5,821 bases of DNA from Flavobacteriaceae bacterium UBA3478 (GTDB lineage Bacteria > Bacteroidota > Bacteroidia > Flavobacteriales > Flavobacteriaceae), in assembly GCA_002381155.1 (NCBI GenBank), contig DFQX01000104.1:62078-67898 (forward strand), given 5' to 3'. The notes below the pieces were generated by a model. That model saw only the letters and a program-made list of their open reading frames with translations. It did no database searches and had not been told where the DNA came from. The translations under genes were made by a program, and so were the position numbers. Shown one piece after another: positions 1 to 5,821 of this stretch. Every line of letters starts with the position of its first letter. The first letter of the stretch is position 1.

Positions 1-1686
1 TGGTTAAAGGATCGTTTAAAAAGTATCGGATTAAACCCTATCAATAATATTGTAGATGTTACTAACTTCATTCTTCATGGGCTTGGTCAACCACTGCACG
101 CCTTTGATTATAACAAAATCAAAGGATCAAAAGTGGTGGTCAGAAAAGCGAAACAAGGTGAAAAATTGCTTTGCCTAGATGAAGTCGATCGTGAGTTAGC
201 TACTGATGACCTTGTTATTTGTGACACTGAAGGTCCTATGTGTATCGCTGGCGTTTTTGGTGGTCATCACTCAGGTGTAAGTAATACAACAACCAGTATT
301 TTTCTTGAAAGCGCCTACTTCGACGCTGTGAGTGTTCGAAAAACAGCAAAAAGACACGGATTAAATACAGACGCTTCGTTCAGATTTGAGCGAGGTATTG
401 ATATTGAATTCTGTGAAATTGCCCTAAAGCGTGCAGCCATCCTAATTCGCGAAGTTGCAGGTGGAGTCATCTCAAGCGAGATATCCTCTTTCTACCCCAA
501 AGAGAAGGAATCGATTCAACTTTTCTTGAACTATGAGAAGTTAAACACCATTCTGGGCCATGAAATAGAGAATGAAAAAATTAAATCGATTCTAGTTAGT
601 CTAGATTTTAGAATTCTCAACGAAACAGAATCTGGACTAGGACTGATCGCACCGCTATATCGAGTCGACGTGACTAGAGAGATCGATGTGGTTGAAGAGA
701 TTCTGAGGGTTTATGGGTACAACCACATTCCGATTCCACAAAAGCTTACGAGTACATTAAATCGTTCTAAATCTTCTTCTAACCTTCAAAATCAAAACAG
801 AGTAGCTGATTTTCTCGTCAGCCTTGGGTATAACGAAATTTTAACGAACAGCCTAGTTTCGCTTTCTAGTAACCAATCCGAACAATCCGTTGCGTTAAAG
901 AATCCTTTAAGTAAAGAACTAGAAGTACTCAGAGATCATATGATCGGAACGACGCTTCAAAGTGTAGCATTCAATCTCAATCGACAGCGAAGCGATATTA
1001 AATTCTTTGAATTTGGTAAAACCTATTTCAAAAAGGGTGAAGAATTTGAAGAAAAGCGAGAACTTGTTTTAGCGGTTACTGGTAGTAGATACCCAGAAAA
1101 CTGGATGCAAACAAAATCTGCCACTAGCTTTTTTGATATCAAAACAGTGAGTCTAGAACTTCTAAGACGGTTAGGTATTTATAATTTACAAGAATCGCTT
1201 TTAGACAATGAACATGCTTTCTTCATAGAAGGGTTGATCATTGAATCTAATGGTAAAACAATTGCCGAATTAGGGCTTGTTCAAGAAAGTCATTTAGAAA
1301 ATTATGACATTGATCAGAGCGTATTCGCCTCAATTATTTATTGGGATATAGTTCTCGACTTATCAGATCGTAATGAAGGGGAGAAATTATACACGCCAAT
1401 TGCAAAATATCCAGCGGTTCGAAGAGATTTAGCGCTGTTGCTCGATGATCATATTCTCTTTAGTGAGATCAAAGAGGTGTGCTTTGAATCAGAAAGCAAA
1501 TTGCTTAAAAACGTTAATCTTTTTGATGTTTATAAAGGGAAATCATTAGATTCTGGTAAGAAATCTTACGGTATAAGCCTGGTTCTTTCTGATCCCGAAA
1601 AAACACTAACAGATAAGCAGGTAGATAAGGCTATGGAACGCATCGTTAACAATCTTCAAGAAAAATTTGATTGTTCATTGCGATAA
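1..1686 (+). CDS. pheT: Phenylalanyl-tRNA synthetase beta subunit, 5'-truncated by the window edge
   Basis: Cytoplasmic beta chain of the alpha2-beta2 enzyme that charges tRNA-Phe. The frame is open from base 1 (WLKDRLKSIG...) with no start, so roughly the first 230-250 residues are outside the window. Those would be the N-terminal tRNA-binding (EMAP-like) part and the beginning of B3/B4. A GTG at 133 lies inside the conserved B3 domain and is not the real start. Visible in fragment numbering: the B3/B4 editing module, with QPLHAFD at 30-36, FLES at 101-104 and HGLNTDAS at 119-126; the B5 region ending in REIDVVEEILRVYGYNHIP; the catalytic-like core; and the C-terminal ferredoxin-fold anticodon-binding domain at about 464-561 (from YTPIAKYPAVRRDLA). 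The Thr-Asp-Ala at 123-125 matches the E. coli editing-site residues around Thr354/Ala356 (alignment from memory), so proofreading of Tyr-tRNA-Phe is probably kept. The ending, FDCSLR then TAA, is family-typical. Identification is very secure. Confidence 0.97.
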   Translation, partial: WLKDRLKSIGLNPINNIVDVTNFILHGLGQPLHAFDYNKIKGSKVVVRKAKQGEKLLCLDEVDRELATDDLVICDTEGPMCIAGVFGGHHSGVSNTTTSIFLESAYFDAVSVRKTAKRHGLNTDASFRFERGIDIEFCEIALKRAAILIREVAGGVISSEISSFYPKEKESIQLFLNYEKLNTILGHEIENEKIKSILVSLDFRILNETESGLGLIAPLYRVDVTREIDVVEEILRVYGYNHIPIPQKLTSTLNRSKSSSNLQNQNRVADFLVSLGYNEILTNSLVSLSSNQSEQSVALKNPLSKELEVLRDHMIGTTLQSVAFNLNRQRSDIKFFEFGKTYFKKGEEFEEKRELVLAVTGSRYPENWMQTKSATSFFDIKTVSLELLRRLGIYNLQESLLDNEHAFFIEGLIIESNGKTIAELGLVQESHLENYDIDQSVFASIIYWDIVLDLSDRNEGEKLYTPIAKYPAVRRDLALLLDDHILFSEIKEVCFESESKLLKNVNLFDVYKGKSLDSGKKSYGISLVLSDPEKTLTDKQVDKAMERIVNNLQEKFDCSLR

Positions 1687-1700
1687 GCAATTCCTTTTTT
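1677..1700 (+). terminator. Weak terminator-like hairpin at the pheT stop codon
   Basis: ATTGC (1677-1681) and GCAAT (1687-1691) form a 5 bp stem around a GATAA loop that contains most of the pheT stop codon. It is followed by TCC and a run of six T (1695-1700). The arrangement is right for an intrinsic terminator, but the stem is short with only two GC pairs, and the T run starts 3 nt after it. It may only attenuate transcription into the next gene, or may be chance in AT-rich DNA. Confidence 0.3.
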
Positions 1701-1713
1701 ATTGGAGTTGTTG

Positions 1714-1721
1714 TAATTTTG
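1714..1721 (+). promoter_or_regulatory. Possible Bacteroidota -7 box ahead of the membrane-protein gene
   Basis: TAATTTTG fits the TAnnTTTG -7 consensus exactly and lies 21 bp before the ATG at 1743, which would give a leader of about 15 nt. No TTG lies 19-21 bp upstream (the stretch there reads CAATTCC), so this is half a promoter at best. Read-through from pheT is an equally good explanation for expression of the downstream gene. Confidence 0.25.
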
Positions 1722-1742
1722 AAAAGCTAGAAAAAGATTACT

Positions 1743-2462
1743 ATGATTCCGAAACTCAACCTTTTAGAGAAACTTCAGTCTCAAAAAGAAAGAGATCATC
1801 AATTCTATAAGAATATTGATTTCTCTAATCTATTTGAGCATCCGACAAAAAAAGAAGCAAATTCAACTCTTGAACATCGCTTAAAAAATCTTGACTACAG
1901 TGCGATGAATGTTATTGACACTGACCAGTTAGAACTCGGAGAAGTATATCATATCGATAGTATTCGTAAAATAGCAACTACCTATAGGCTTAGATTCTTA
2001 CCTCTAAAGTATTTTAAACCTACACTGCCAAAAGAAGCACTGCAAAAAATACGAGATTTCGAAGAAAGGCATCAAACCGAAATAAAGAACCTGCAAATCT
2101 TAGCTCCCTCCAAGCTATTTAAATTAGAAAACCAAGACGATCCATTACTATTCGCCCCAATTGGGAATGGCTATTACACCTTAATTCACCAATGGGGTAA
2201 CGATCTTAGTGGCTATAGAAAATTAATGGTATGGCCACTTAGAGGCCCGGTAGAACTAGTTATCACTTTACTACTTGTGAGTTATCTACTCACCCTGCTT
2301 GTACCTGATGGATTATTCAGCAAAGAAGCAAATTCAGCTCAATTTTGGATCTTGTTCTTCTTTTTCTTTAAAGGAGTCGTTGGATTAACGATCTTTTACG
2401 GGATTTCAATGGGTAAAAACTTTAACCCCTTTATTTGGAACTCAAAGTATTTTAACGCTTAG
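1743..2462 (+). CDS. Hypothetical protein with soluble N-terminal region and two C-terminal membrane helices
   Basis: A 239-residue protein of a family I do not recognise. Residues 1-165 are polar and charged, with a likely helical Lys/Glu-rich stretch at about 95-115 and an aromatic segment NGYYTLIHQWGND at 142-154. Two hydrophobic segments follow: about 169-187 (PVELVITLLLVSYLLTLLV) and about 200-221, which includes five consecutive Phe (205-209). The tail is short and polar and ends in NSKYFNA. There is no N-terminal signal peptide or lipobox, so the N-terminal domain probably faces the cytoplasm and both ends stay inside; this topology is inferred. The ATG at 1743 is the first in frame after pheT, 56 bp from its stop, with A-rich sequence but no Shine-Dalgarno before it. 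The stop codon overlaps that of the convergent ABC-F gene by 4 bp. The protein-like composition and clean open frame argue that it is real; its function is unknown. Confidence 0.8.
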   Translation: MIPKLNLLEKLQSQKERDHQFYKNIDFSNLFEHPTKKEANSTLEHRLKNLDYSAMNVIDTDQLELGEVYHIDSIRKIATTYRLRFLPLKYFKPTLPKEALQKIRDFEERHQTEIKNLQILAPSKLFKLENQDDPLLFAPIGNGYYTLIHQWGNDLSGYRKLMVWPLRGPVELVITLLLVSYLLTLLVPDGLFSKEANSAQFWILFFFFFKGVVGLTIFYGISMGKNFNPFIWNSKYFNA

Positions 2463-4078
2463 CTATACATAGTGTTTCTGAGCACTTTAATGTCTTTACT
2501 TTCCATATAGTCATCAAAGGTCATGTATCTATCGATCACTCCTTTTGGAGTAATCTCAATAATTCGATTTGCTACTGTATTTGCAAACTCATGGTCATGA
2601 GTCGTAACTAATAGGTTCCCTTTAAATTGTTTTAGCGAATTATTAAAAGCCGTAATACTCTCAAGATCGAGGTGATTCGTTGGTTCGTCTAGCATAAGAA
2701 CATTAGCTCGAAGAAGCATCATTCTACTAAGCATACAACGAACCTTTTCTCCCCCTGAGAGAATATTGCATTTCTTCAAAGCTTCCTCTCCACTAAATAG
2801 CATTTTACCAAGAAAACCTCTTAGGTGAACTTCTTCACGCTCCTCTTCAGTTTTTGCGTACTGACGTAGCCAGTCTACTAAACTTACCGCCTCATTAAAA
2901 TAAGCATCGTTATCTGCCGGTAAATAGGATTGTGTGGTAGTAACCCCCCAAGAATAGCTGCCAGAAGCGGCTGTCTCCTCCCCTGCGATAATTTGATAAA
3001 ATGCACTAGTTGCGCGAGCATCTCTTGAAATAAGTGCGATTTTATCGGTCTTTACCATATTTAAATCGATCTTATCAAAAAGTACGACACCATCTTCAGA
3101 TACTGCCTTTAATCCTTCTACTTGAAGAATTTGATCCCCTGCTTCGCGTTCTCTTTCAAAGATAATCGCCGGGTAACGACGAGAAGAAGGCTTAATATCC
3201 TCAACCTTCAACTTGTCAAGCATCTTCTTTCTTGAGGTAGCCTGCTTACTTTTAGCTACGTTCGCGCTGAATCGTTGTATGAATTCCTGAAGCTCTTTGG
3301 CTTTTTCTTCAGCTTTTTTGTTTTGTTGTGCACGTTGACGAGCCGCTAACTGACTACTTTCATACCAAAAAGTATAGTTACCCGAAAAGAGATTGATTTT
3401 TCCGAAGTCAATATCTGCGATATGCGTACAAACAGCATCTAAAAAGTGACGGTCATGCGATACAACTAATACGGTGTTTTCATAGTTTCCAAGAAAGTCT
3501 TCAAGCCAGCTAATAGTATCGTAATCAAGGTCGTTAGTAGGCTCATCCATGATCAATACGTCTGGATTGCCAAATAGTGCCTGAGCTAACAACACTCTAA
3601 CCTTCATTTTAGGATCGATATCAGCCATCAGTTGATAATGCAAATCCTCCTTGATCCCCAAATTAGAAAGTAAAGCGGCAGCTTCAGAATCAGCATTCCA
3701 GCCATTCATTTCTTCAAACTGAACCTGTAGTTCTCCTATTCGGTCTGCGTTTTCATCACTGTAATCCGCATAAAGGGCATCAATTTCTTGTTTAATACTA
3801 AACAGTTCTTTGTTTCCTCTAACCACTGTTTCTAATACTGGAAAATCATCGCAAGCATTATGGTTCTGCTCTAAAACAGACATACGCTTACCGGGCTCTA
3901 GATGAACGTGTCCCGAGGTAGGGTCTTGCTTTTTAGAAAGAATCTTCATAAAAGTTGACTTCCCTGCACCGTTCGCTCCGATAATACCATAGCAATTACC
4001 GTGAGCAAAAGTTACGTTTACCTCGTCGAATAATACGCGTTTTCCGAATTGAACCGAAAGATTAGAAACTGAAAGCAT
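2459..4078 (-). CDS. ABC-F family ATPase, YbiT-like, with a degenerate second Walker A
   Basis: A 539-residue soluble protein with two ABC domains and no membrane segments. It belongs to ABC-F, whose members bind the ribosome near the E site and modulate translation; length and sequence track resemble E. coli YbiT (about 530 aa). NBD1: Walker A GANGAGKST at 34-42, Q-loop Gln71, Walker B VLIMDEPTNDLD at 174-185, switch His208. Its signature is degenerate (DPKMKVR, 155-161, where LSGGE would be). The inter-domain linker is at about 238-305, rich in Lys, Gln and Arg and including SANVAKSKQATSRKK. NBD2: signature LSGGEK at 440-445, Walker B VLMLDEPTNHLD at 460-471, switch His494. However, the Walker A position reads SRDARATSA (351-359), with the invariant Lys replaced by Thr357, and the Q-loop Gln appears to be lost. 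The ATG at 4076-4078 gives the standard family N terminus (MLSVSNLSVQFGK). It is the last gene of the SDR-tal-abcF run, 6 bp after tal. The family call is secure; the ribosomal role is inferred from the family. Confidence 0.95.
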   Translation of the reverse strand: MLSVSNLSVQFGKRVLFDEVNVTFAHGNCYGIIGANGAGKSTFMKILSKKQDPTSGHVHLEPGKRMSVLEQNHNACDDFPVLETVVRGNKELFSIKQEIDALYADYSDENADRIGELQVQFEEMNGWNADSEAAALLSNLGIKEDLHYQLMADIDPKMKVRVLLAQALFGNPDVLIMDEPTNDLDYDTISWLEDFLGNYENTVLVVSHDRHFLDAVCTHIADIDFGKINLFSGNYTFWYESSQLAARQRAQQNKKAEEKAKELQEFIQRFSANVAKSKQATSRKKMLDKLKVEDIKPSSRRYPAIIFEREREAGDQILQVEGLKAVSEDGVVLFDKIDLNMVKTDKIALISRDARATSAFYQIIAGEETAASGSYSWGVTTTQSYLPADNDAYFNEAVSLVDWLRQYAKTEEEREEVHLRGFLGKMLFSGEEALKKCNILSGGEKVRCMLSRMMLLRANVLMLDEPTNHLDLESITAFNNSLKQFKGNLLVTTHDHEFANTVANRIIEITPKGVIDRYMTFDDYMESKDIKVLRNTMYS

Positions 4079-4084
4079 AAAGAA

Positions 4085-4741
4085 TTAACCGTTTAATTTT
4101 TTGTGATCTGCAAGAAAGGTGGCTAAACCTTTGTCAGTAAGTGGGTGATTTAAAAGTGCAAGCATTGCTGATAATGGCCCAGTCATTACATCTGCACCAA
4201 TTTGAGCACATTCTACAATATGCATTGGGTGACGAACCGATGCTGCTAGAATTTCTGTCTCAAAATCATAGTTGTCATAGATATTTCGAATGTCTTCAAT
4301 AAGACGAAGACCATCGGTAGAGATATCATCAAGTCTACCTATAAAAGGTGATACATAAGTTGCACCTGCCTTAGCAGCTAACAATGCCTGACCTACCGAA
4401 AAAATAAGCGTACAATTTGTTCTTATTCCTTTTTGAGAAAAGTAGGTAATAGCTTTAAGCCCCTCTTTGATCATCGGTACTTTAACCACAATTTGCGGAT
4501 GTAGATCTGCTAGAATCTCCCCTTCCCTAACCATACCTTCAAAGTCAGTTGAGATCACCTCTGCTGACACATCCCCATCAACAATTTCGCAAATAGCTTT
4601 ATAGTGATTTAAAATAGCCGATTCACCAGAGATACCCTCTTTGGCCATTAGTGAAGGGTTCGTGGTTACTCCATCAATGATGCCTAAATCTTGGGCCTCA
4701 CGAATTTGATCTAGGTTTGCAGTGTCGATAAAGAATTTCAT
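4085..4741 (-). CDS. tal: Transaldolase, short TalC/FSA-type
   Basis: A 218-residue single-domain class I aldolase of the FSA/TalC/MipB family, near the usual 215-220 aa. It probably catalyses the transaldolase step of the cytoplasmic non-oxidative pentose phosphate pathway, moving a dihydroxyacetone unit between sedoheptulose-7-P and glyceraldehyde-3-P. Visible motifs: FFIDTANL (3-10), VTTNPS (25-30), Schiff-base Lys87 in VVKVPM, TLIFS (111-115), and the phosphate-binding region ASVRHP (167-172). Numbering runs two ahead of E. coli FSA. Residues that separate the two activities in this family read as transaldolase: Glu61 (Gln59 in FSA) and Phe133 (Tyr131 in FSA, Phe178 in TalB), with Thr111 shared. 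It therefore should not be named fructose-6-phosphate aldolase without assay. Its ATG is 2 bp after the SDR stop, with no room for its own promoter, so cotranscription and probably translational coupling are likely. It is followed after 6 bp by the ABC-F gene. Confidence 0.95.
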   Translation of the reverse strand: MKFFIDTANLDQIREAQDLGIIDGVTTNPSLMAKEGISGESAILNHYKAICEIVDGDVSAEVISTDFEGMVREGEILADLHPQIVVKVPMIKEGLKAITYFSQKGIRTNCTLIFSVGQALLAAKAGATYVSPFIGRLDDISTDGLRLIEDIRNIYDNYDFETEILAASVRHPMHIVECAQIGADVMTGPLSAMLALLNHPLTDKGLATFLADHKKLNG

Positions 4742-4743
4742 GA

Positions 4744-5553
4744 CTATAATTTGTAATGGTTAGCTAGTAATTTTTCGTATTGGGTTTGGCTCAATACTTT
4801 CTTCAACAAAAGTACCGATAATCGCTGCAATTTATTCGCAACTAAAATGTGTATTCGCTTCGGTTTTTTTGTGATGATTTCTTCTATTTTAAGGGCAACT
4901 TCTATGGGATCCATTGCTGTATCTACATGCTCATCAAATAGCTCTAGTTGCTGTTTGTAGGTGTTTTGATAAGCAGAATCTTTCGATAGCTCTGCATTAA
5001 AGCGTCGACTGGCAATGTCGGTTGCAAAATCACCAGGTGCCAATGAATATACGGATACTCCGAAAGGTTTTACCTCTAGTCGAATACCCTCAGTAAGAAT
5101 AGAAAGCGCAGATTTTACAGAAGAGTAATGTGCTCTAAAAGGCAATCCCATATACCCTGCAATAGAAGTTACGTTTATAATCGTACCTGCTTTTTGTTTC
5201 CTCATGAATGGTAGGACCTCTTGAATCATAGAAACAGGGCCAAAATAGTTGGTGTCATAAAGAGCTTTAACCTGATCGATATCGGTTTCCTCAACAGGAC
5301 CGGTCATACCTCTTCCTGCATTGTTTATTAACACATCTATTCTACCTTCTTTATCTATCAGTTCTTGCACGCATTGCCTGATACTTTTCAAATCGGTAAC
5401 ATCTAAAGAAATTAGAGAATAGTCTTTTGGAGTTGGGTAATTTTCTGGTACACGAGCAGTTCCATAAACGATAAAACCTTTATTCGAAAGATGTTCGGCT
5501 ATTGACTTACCAATTCCAGAAGAAGCTCCAGTAATTAATGCAACTTGTGCCAT
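4744..5553 (-). CDS. Classical SDR-family NAD(P)-dependent oxidoreductase
   Basis: A 269-residue Rossmann-fold short-chain dehydrogenase/reductase, presumably cytosolic. Motifs in order: cofactor glycine motif TGASSGIG (8-15), LDVTD (50-54) near the adenine, NNAG (77-80), structural/catalytic Asn102, and the catalytic Ser130-Tyr143-Lys147 set (NVTS and YSSVK). LAPGDFATDI (171-180) follows the active site. Arg34 just after the second strand (GTAR) hints at NADP(H) preference; this is inference. The text most resembles the 17beta-hydroxysteroid-dehydrogenase-like classical SDRs, but that group is broad and the substrate cannot be named. The basic C terminus (about 230-269) may be helical. The start is firm because Met1 sits directly before the first Rossmann strand. 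Only 14 nt, all C or T, separate it from the SRP RNA upstream, and no Shine-Dalgarno is present. It leads a tight run with tal (2 bp gap) and the ABC-F gene. Confidence 0.95.
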   Translation of the reverse strand: MAQVALITGASSGIGKSIAEHLSNKGFIVYGTARVPENYPTPKDYSLISLDVTDLKSIRQCVQELIDKEGRIDVLINNAGRGMTGPVEETDIDQVKALYDTNYFGPVSMIQEVLPFMRKQKAGTIINVTSIAGYMGLPFRAHYSSVKSALSILTEGIRLEVKPFGVSVYSLAPGDFATDIASRRFNAELSKDSAYQNTYKQQLELFDEHVDTAMDPIEVALKIEEIITKKPKRIHILVANKLQRLSVLLLKKVLSQTQYEKLLANHYKL

Positions 5554-5561
5554 AAGAAAAG

Positions 5562-5567
5562 AAAAAA
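5562..5567 (-). terminator. U-tract at the 3' end of the SRP RNA
   Basis: On the minus strand the closing stem of the SRP RNA (GGCAAGC/GCUUGCC) is followed immediately by TTTTTT and then CTTTTCTT. A long stem-loop closed by a GC-rich helix and then a U run is an intrinsic-terminator arrangement. The SDR ATG lies 8 nt after the six T, so any message for the SDR operon coming from the ffs promoter must read through this point. Confidence 0.5.
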
Positions 5568-5660
5568 GGCAAGCTACTACATCGCACCGCTACAACCACA
5601 TACCCTTGCTGTGTTCCCACCCTGGGGGATTCTGCAGGAGCTGGTCGTGCAGCGCTTGCC
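5568..5660 (-). ncRNA. ffs: Signal recognition particle RNA, bacterial small (4.5S-like) type
   Basis: This is the RNA core of the SRP, which binds Ffh and stimulates its GTPase interaction with FtsY for cotranslational targeting of membrane proteins. On the minus strand the RNA is closed by GGCAAGC (5660-5654) pairing with GCUUGCC (5574-5568). The diagnostic domain IV is present: 5' CAGG (5624-5621), a GUG stem, the GGAA tetraloop, a CAC stem (hairpin 5620-5611), then 3' AGCA (5610-5607). These are the two sides of the conserved internal loop bound by the Ffh M domain. Outer pairing includes CCC/GGG (5628-5626 with 5605-5603) and GACCA/UGGUU (5646-5642 with 5598-5594). The core is 93 nt, a normal size for a small bacterial SRP RNA without the Alu domain. 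The 5' end fits the distance from the promoter's -7 box, and a U-tract follows the 3' end. Exact ends are predicted to within a few bases. Confidence 0.9.
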
Positions 5661-5664
5661 GATG

Positions 5665-5694
5665 CAAAGATAAACCTATTTCTATTTGTCACAA
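5665..5694 (-). promoter_or_regulatory. Bacteroidota-type promoter of ffs
   Basis: Reading the minus strand, TTG (5694-5692) is followed after exactly 19 bp by TATCTTTG (5672-5665), a full match to the TTG-N19-TAnnTTTG promoter of the Bacteroidota primary sigma factor. Initiation about 5 nt downstream would fall at about 5660, the first base of the SRP RNA closing stem. The agreement supports both calls and also supports the phylum assignment. Confidence 0.8.
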
Positions 5695-5720
5695 TTTTCG
5701 CATTGGCGTATTTTCACCTT

Positions 5721-5821
5721 ATGAATGTACATTTAAGAATTCGTCATTTACTCCTGGTTATCACCTTTTTATTTGCCGGATGTGCATCCAAAATTGAGAA
5801 ATTACCTAAGGTAAGTGTCCA
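5721..5821 (+). CDS. N terminus of a lipoprotein, 3'-truncated by the window edge
   Basis: An open frame starts at the ATG at 5721 and is still open at the window end after 33 codons. It translates as a classic type II signal peptide: a charged start (MNVHLRIRH, with two Arg and two His), a hydrophobic core LLLVITFLF, then the lipobox FAGC with Cys21 as the predicted lipidation site, and a polar mature start (ASKIEKLPKVSV). The product should be exported, lipidated and placed in the inner or outer membrane. No fold or function can be read from 13 mature residues. The gene is divergent from ffs, with about 60 bp between its ATG and the SRP RNA 5' end. No Shine-Dalgarno or full consensus promoter is visible. 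The second ATG at 5725 is in another frame and stops at once. Confidence 0.75.
   Translation, partial: MNVHLRIRHLLLVITFLFAGCASKIEKLPKVSV

Noticed and set aside
133..135. GTG as the start of pheT
   Set aside because: The same frame is open back to base 1 and encodes conserved B3-domain sequence (VDVTNFILHGLGQPLHAFD), so the gene is cut by the window edge.
3001..3030. Frameshift or pseudogene explanation for the missing second Walker A of the ABC-F gene
   Set aside because: The frame is continuous, the residues on both sides align without a gap, and all downstream motifs (LSGGEK, Walker B, switch His) are intact. Substitution fits better than damage or sequencing error.
5685..5716. TTTG-N20-TATTTTCA as a promoter for the lipoprotein gene
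   Set aside because: The spacing is right, but the -7 box has two mismatches in its key TTTG and would start transcription at about the ATG itself, leaving no leader. A second weak candidate (TATTTCTA, 5677-5684) is no better.
5507..5797. Two short open readings of about 60 codons, one on each strand, covering the ffs region
   Set aside because: They lie over the SRP RNA, the SDR 5' end and the lipoprotein start, in frames that give Cys/Ser/Pro-rich text without protein-like pattern. The RNA gene and the lipoprotein frame at 5721 explain the DNA better.
1..5821. A defence system, mobile element, CRISPR array or secretion cassette
   Set aside because: All recognisable genes are housekeeping types. 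I saw no long direct or inverted repeats, transposase, integrase, nuclease or repeat-spacer pattern.

Overview
The window looks like ordinary chromosomal DNA from a Bacteroidota bacterium, most likely a flavobacterium-like lineage. The evidence is an AT-rich composition, no Shine-Dalgarno sequences ahead of the genes, one exact TTG-N19-TAnnTTTG promoter (the Bacteroidota primary sigma factor type), and a YbiT-type ABC-F protein whose details resemble flavobacterial homologues as I remember them. I see no mobile element, CRISPR array, tRNA or phage gene.

Layout, left to right. The left third reads rightward. It holds the last 561 codons of pheT (phenylalanyl-tRNA synthetase beta chain), a short AT-rich gap with a weak terminator-like hairpin and a possible -7 box, then an unrecognised 239-residue protein with two C-terminal membrane segments. 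That gene meets the next one tail to tail, and their stop codons overlap by 4 bp. The rest of the coding DNA reads leftward as a tight run: an SDR oxidoreductase, a TalC-type transaldolase (2 bp gap) and a YbiT-like ABC-F ATPase (6 bp gap). Just upstream of the SDR gene, in the same direction, is a small SRP RNA gene (ffs) with a consensus promoter and a U-tract end. About 60 bp beyond its 5' end a divergent rightward gene begins that encodes a lipoprotein signal peptide and runs off the window.

How the genes relate. pheT (tRNA charging), the ABC-F protein (a ribosome-associated family) and ffs (cotranslational targeting) all serve translation or protein export. The transaldolase belongs to the non-oxidative pentose phosphate pathway. 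The SDR substrate cannot be read from the sequence. The most notable points are the ABC-F protein, in which one of the two composite ATP sites appears to have lost its motifs on both faces, and the ffs-SDR junction, where only 14 pyrimidines separate the end of the SRP RNA from the SDR start codon.
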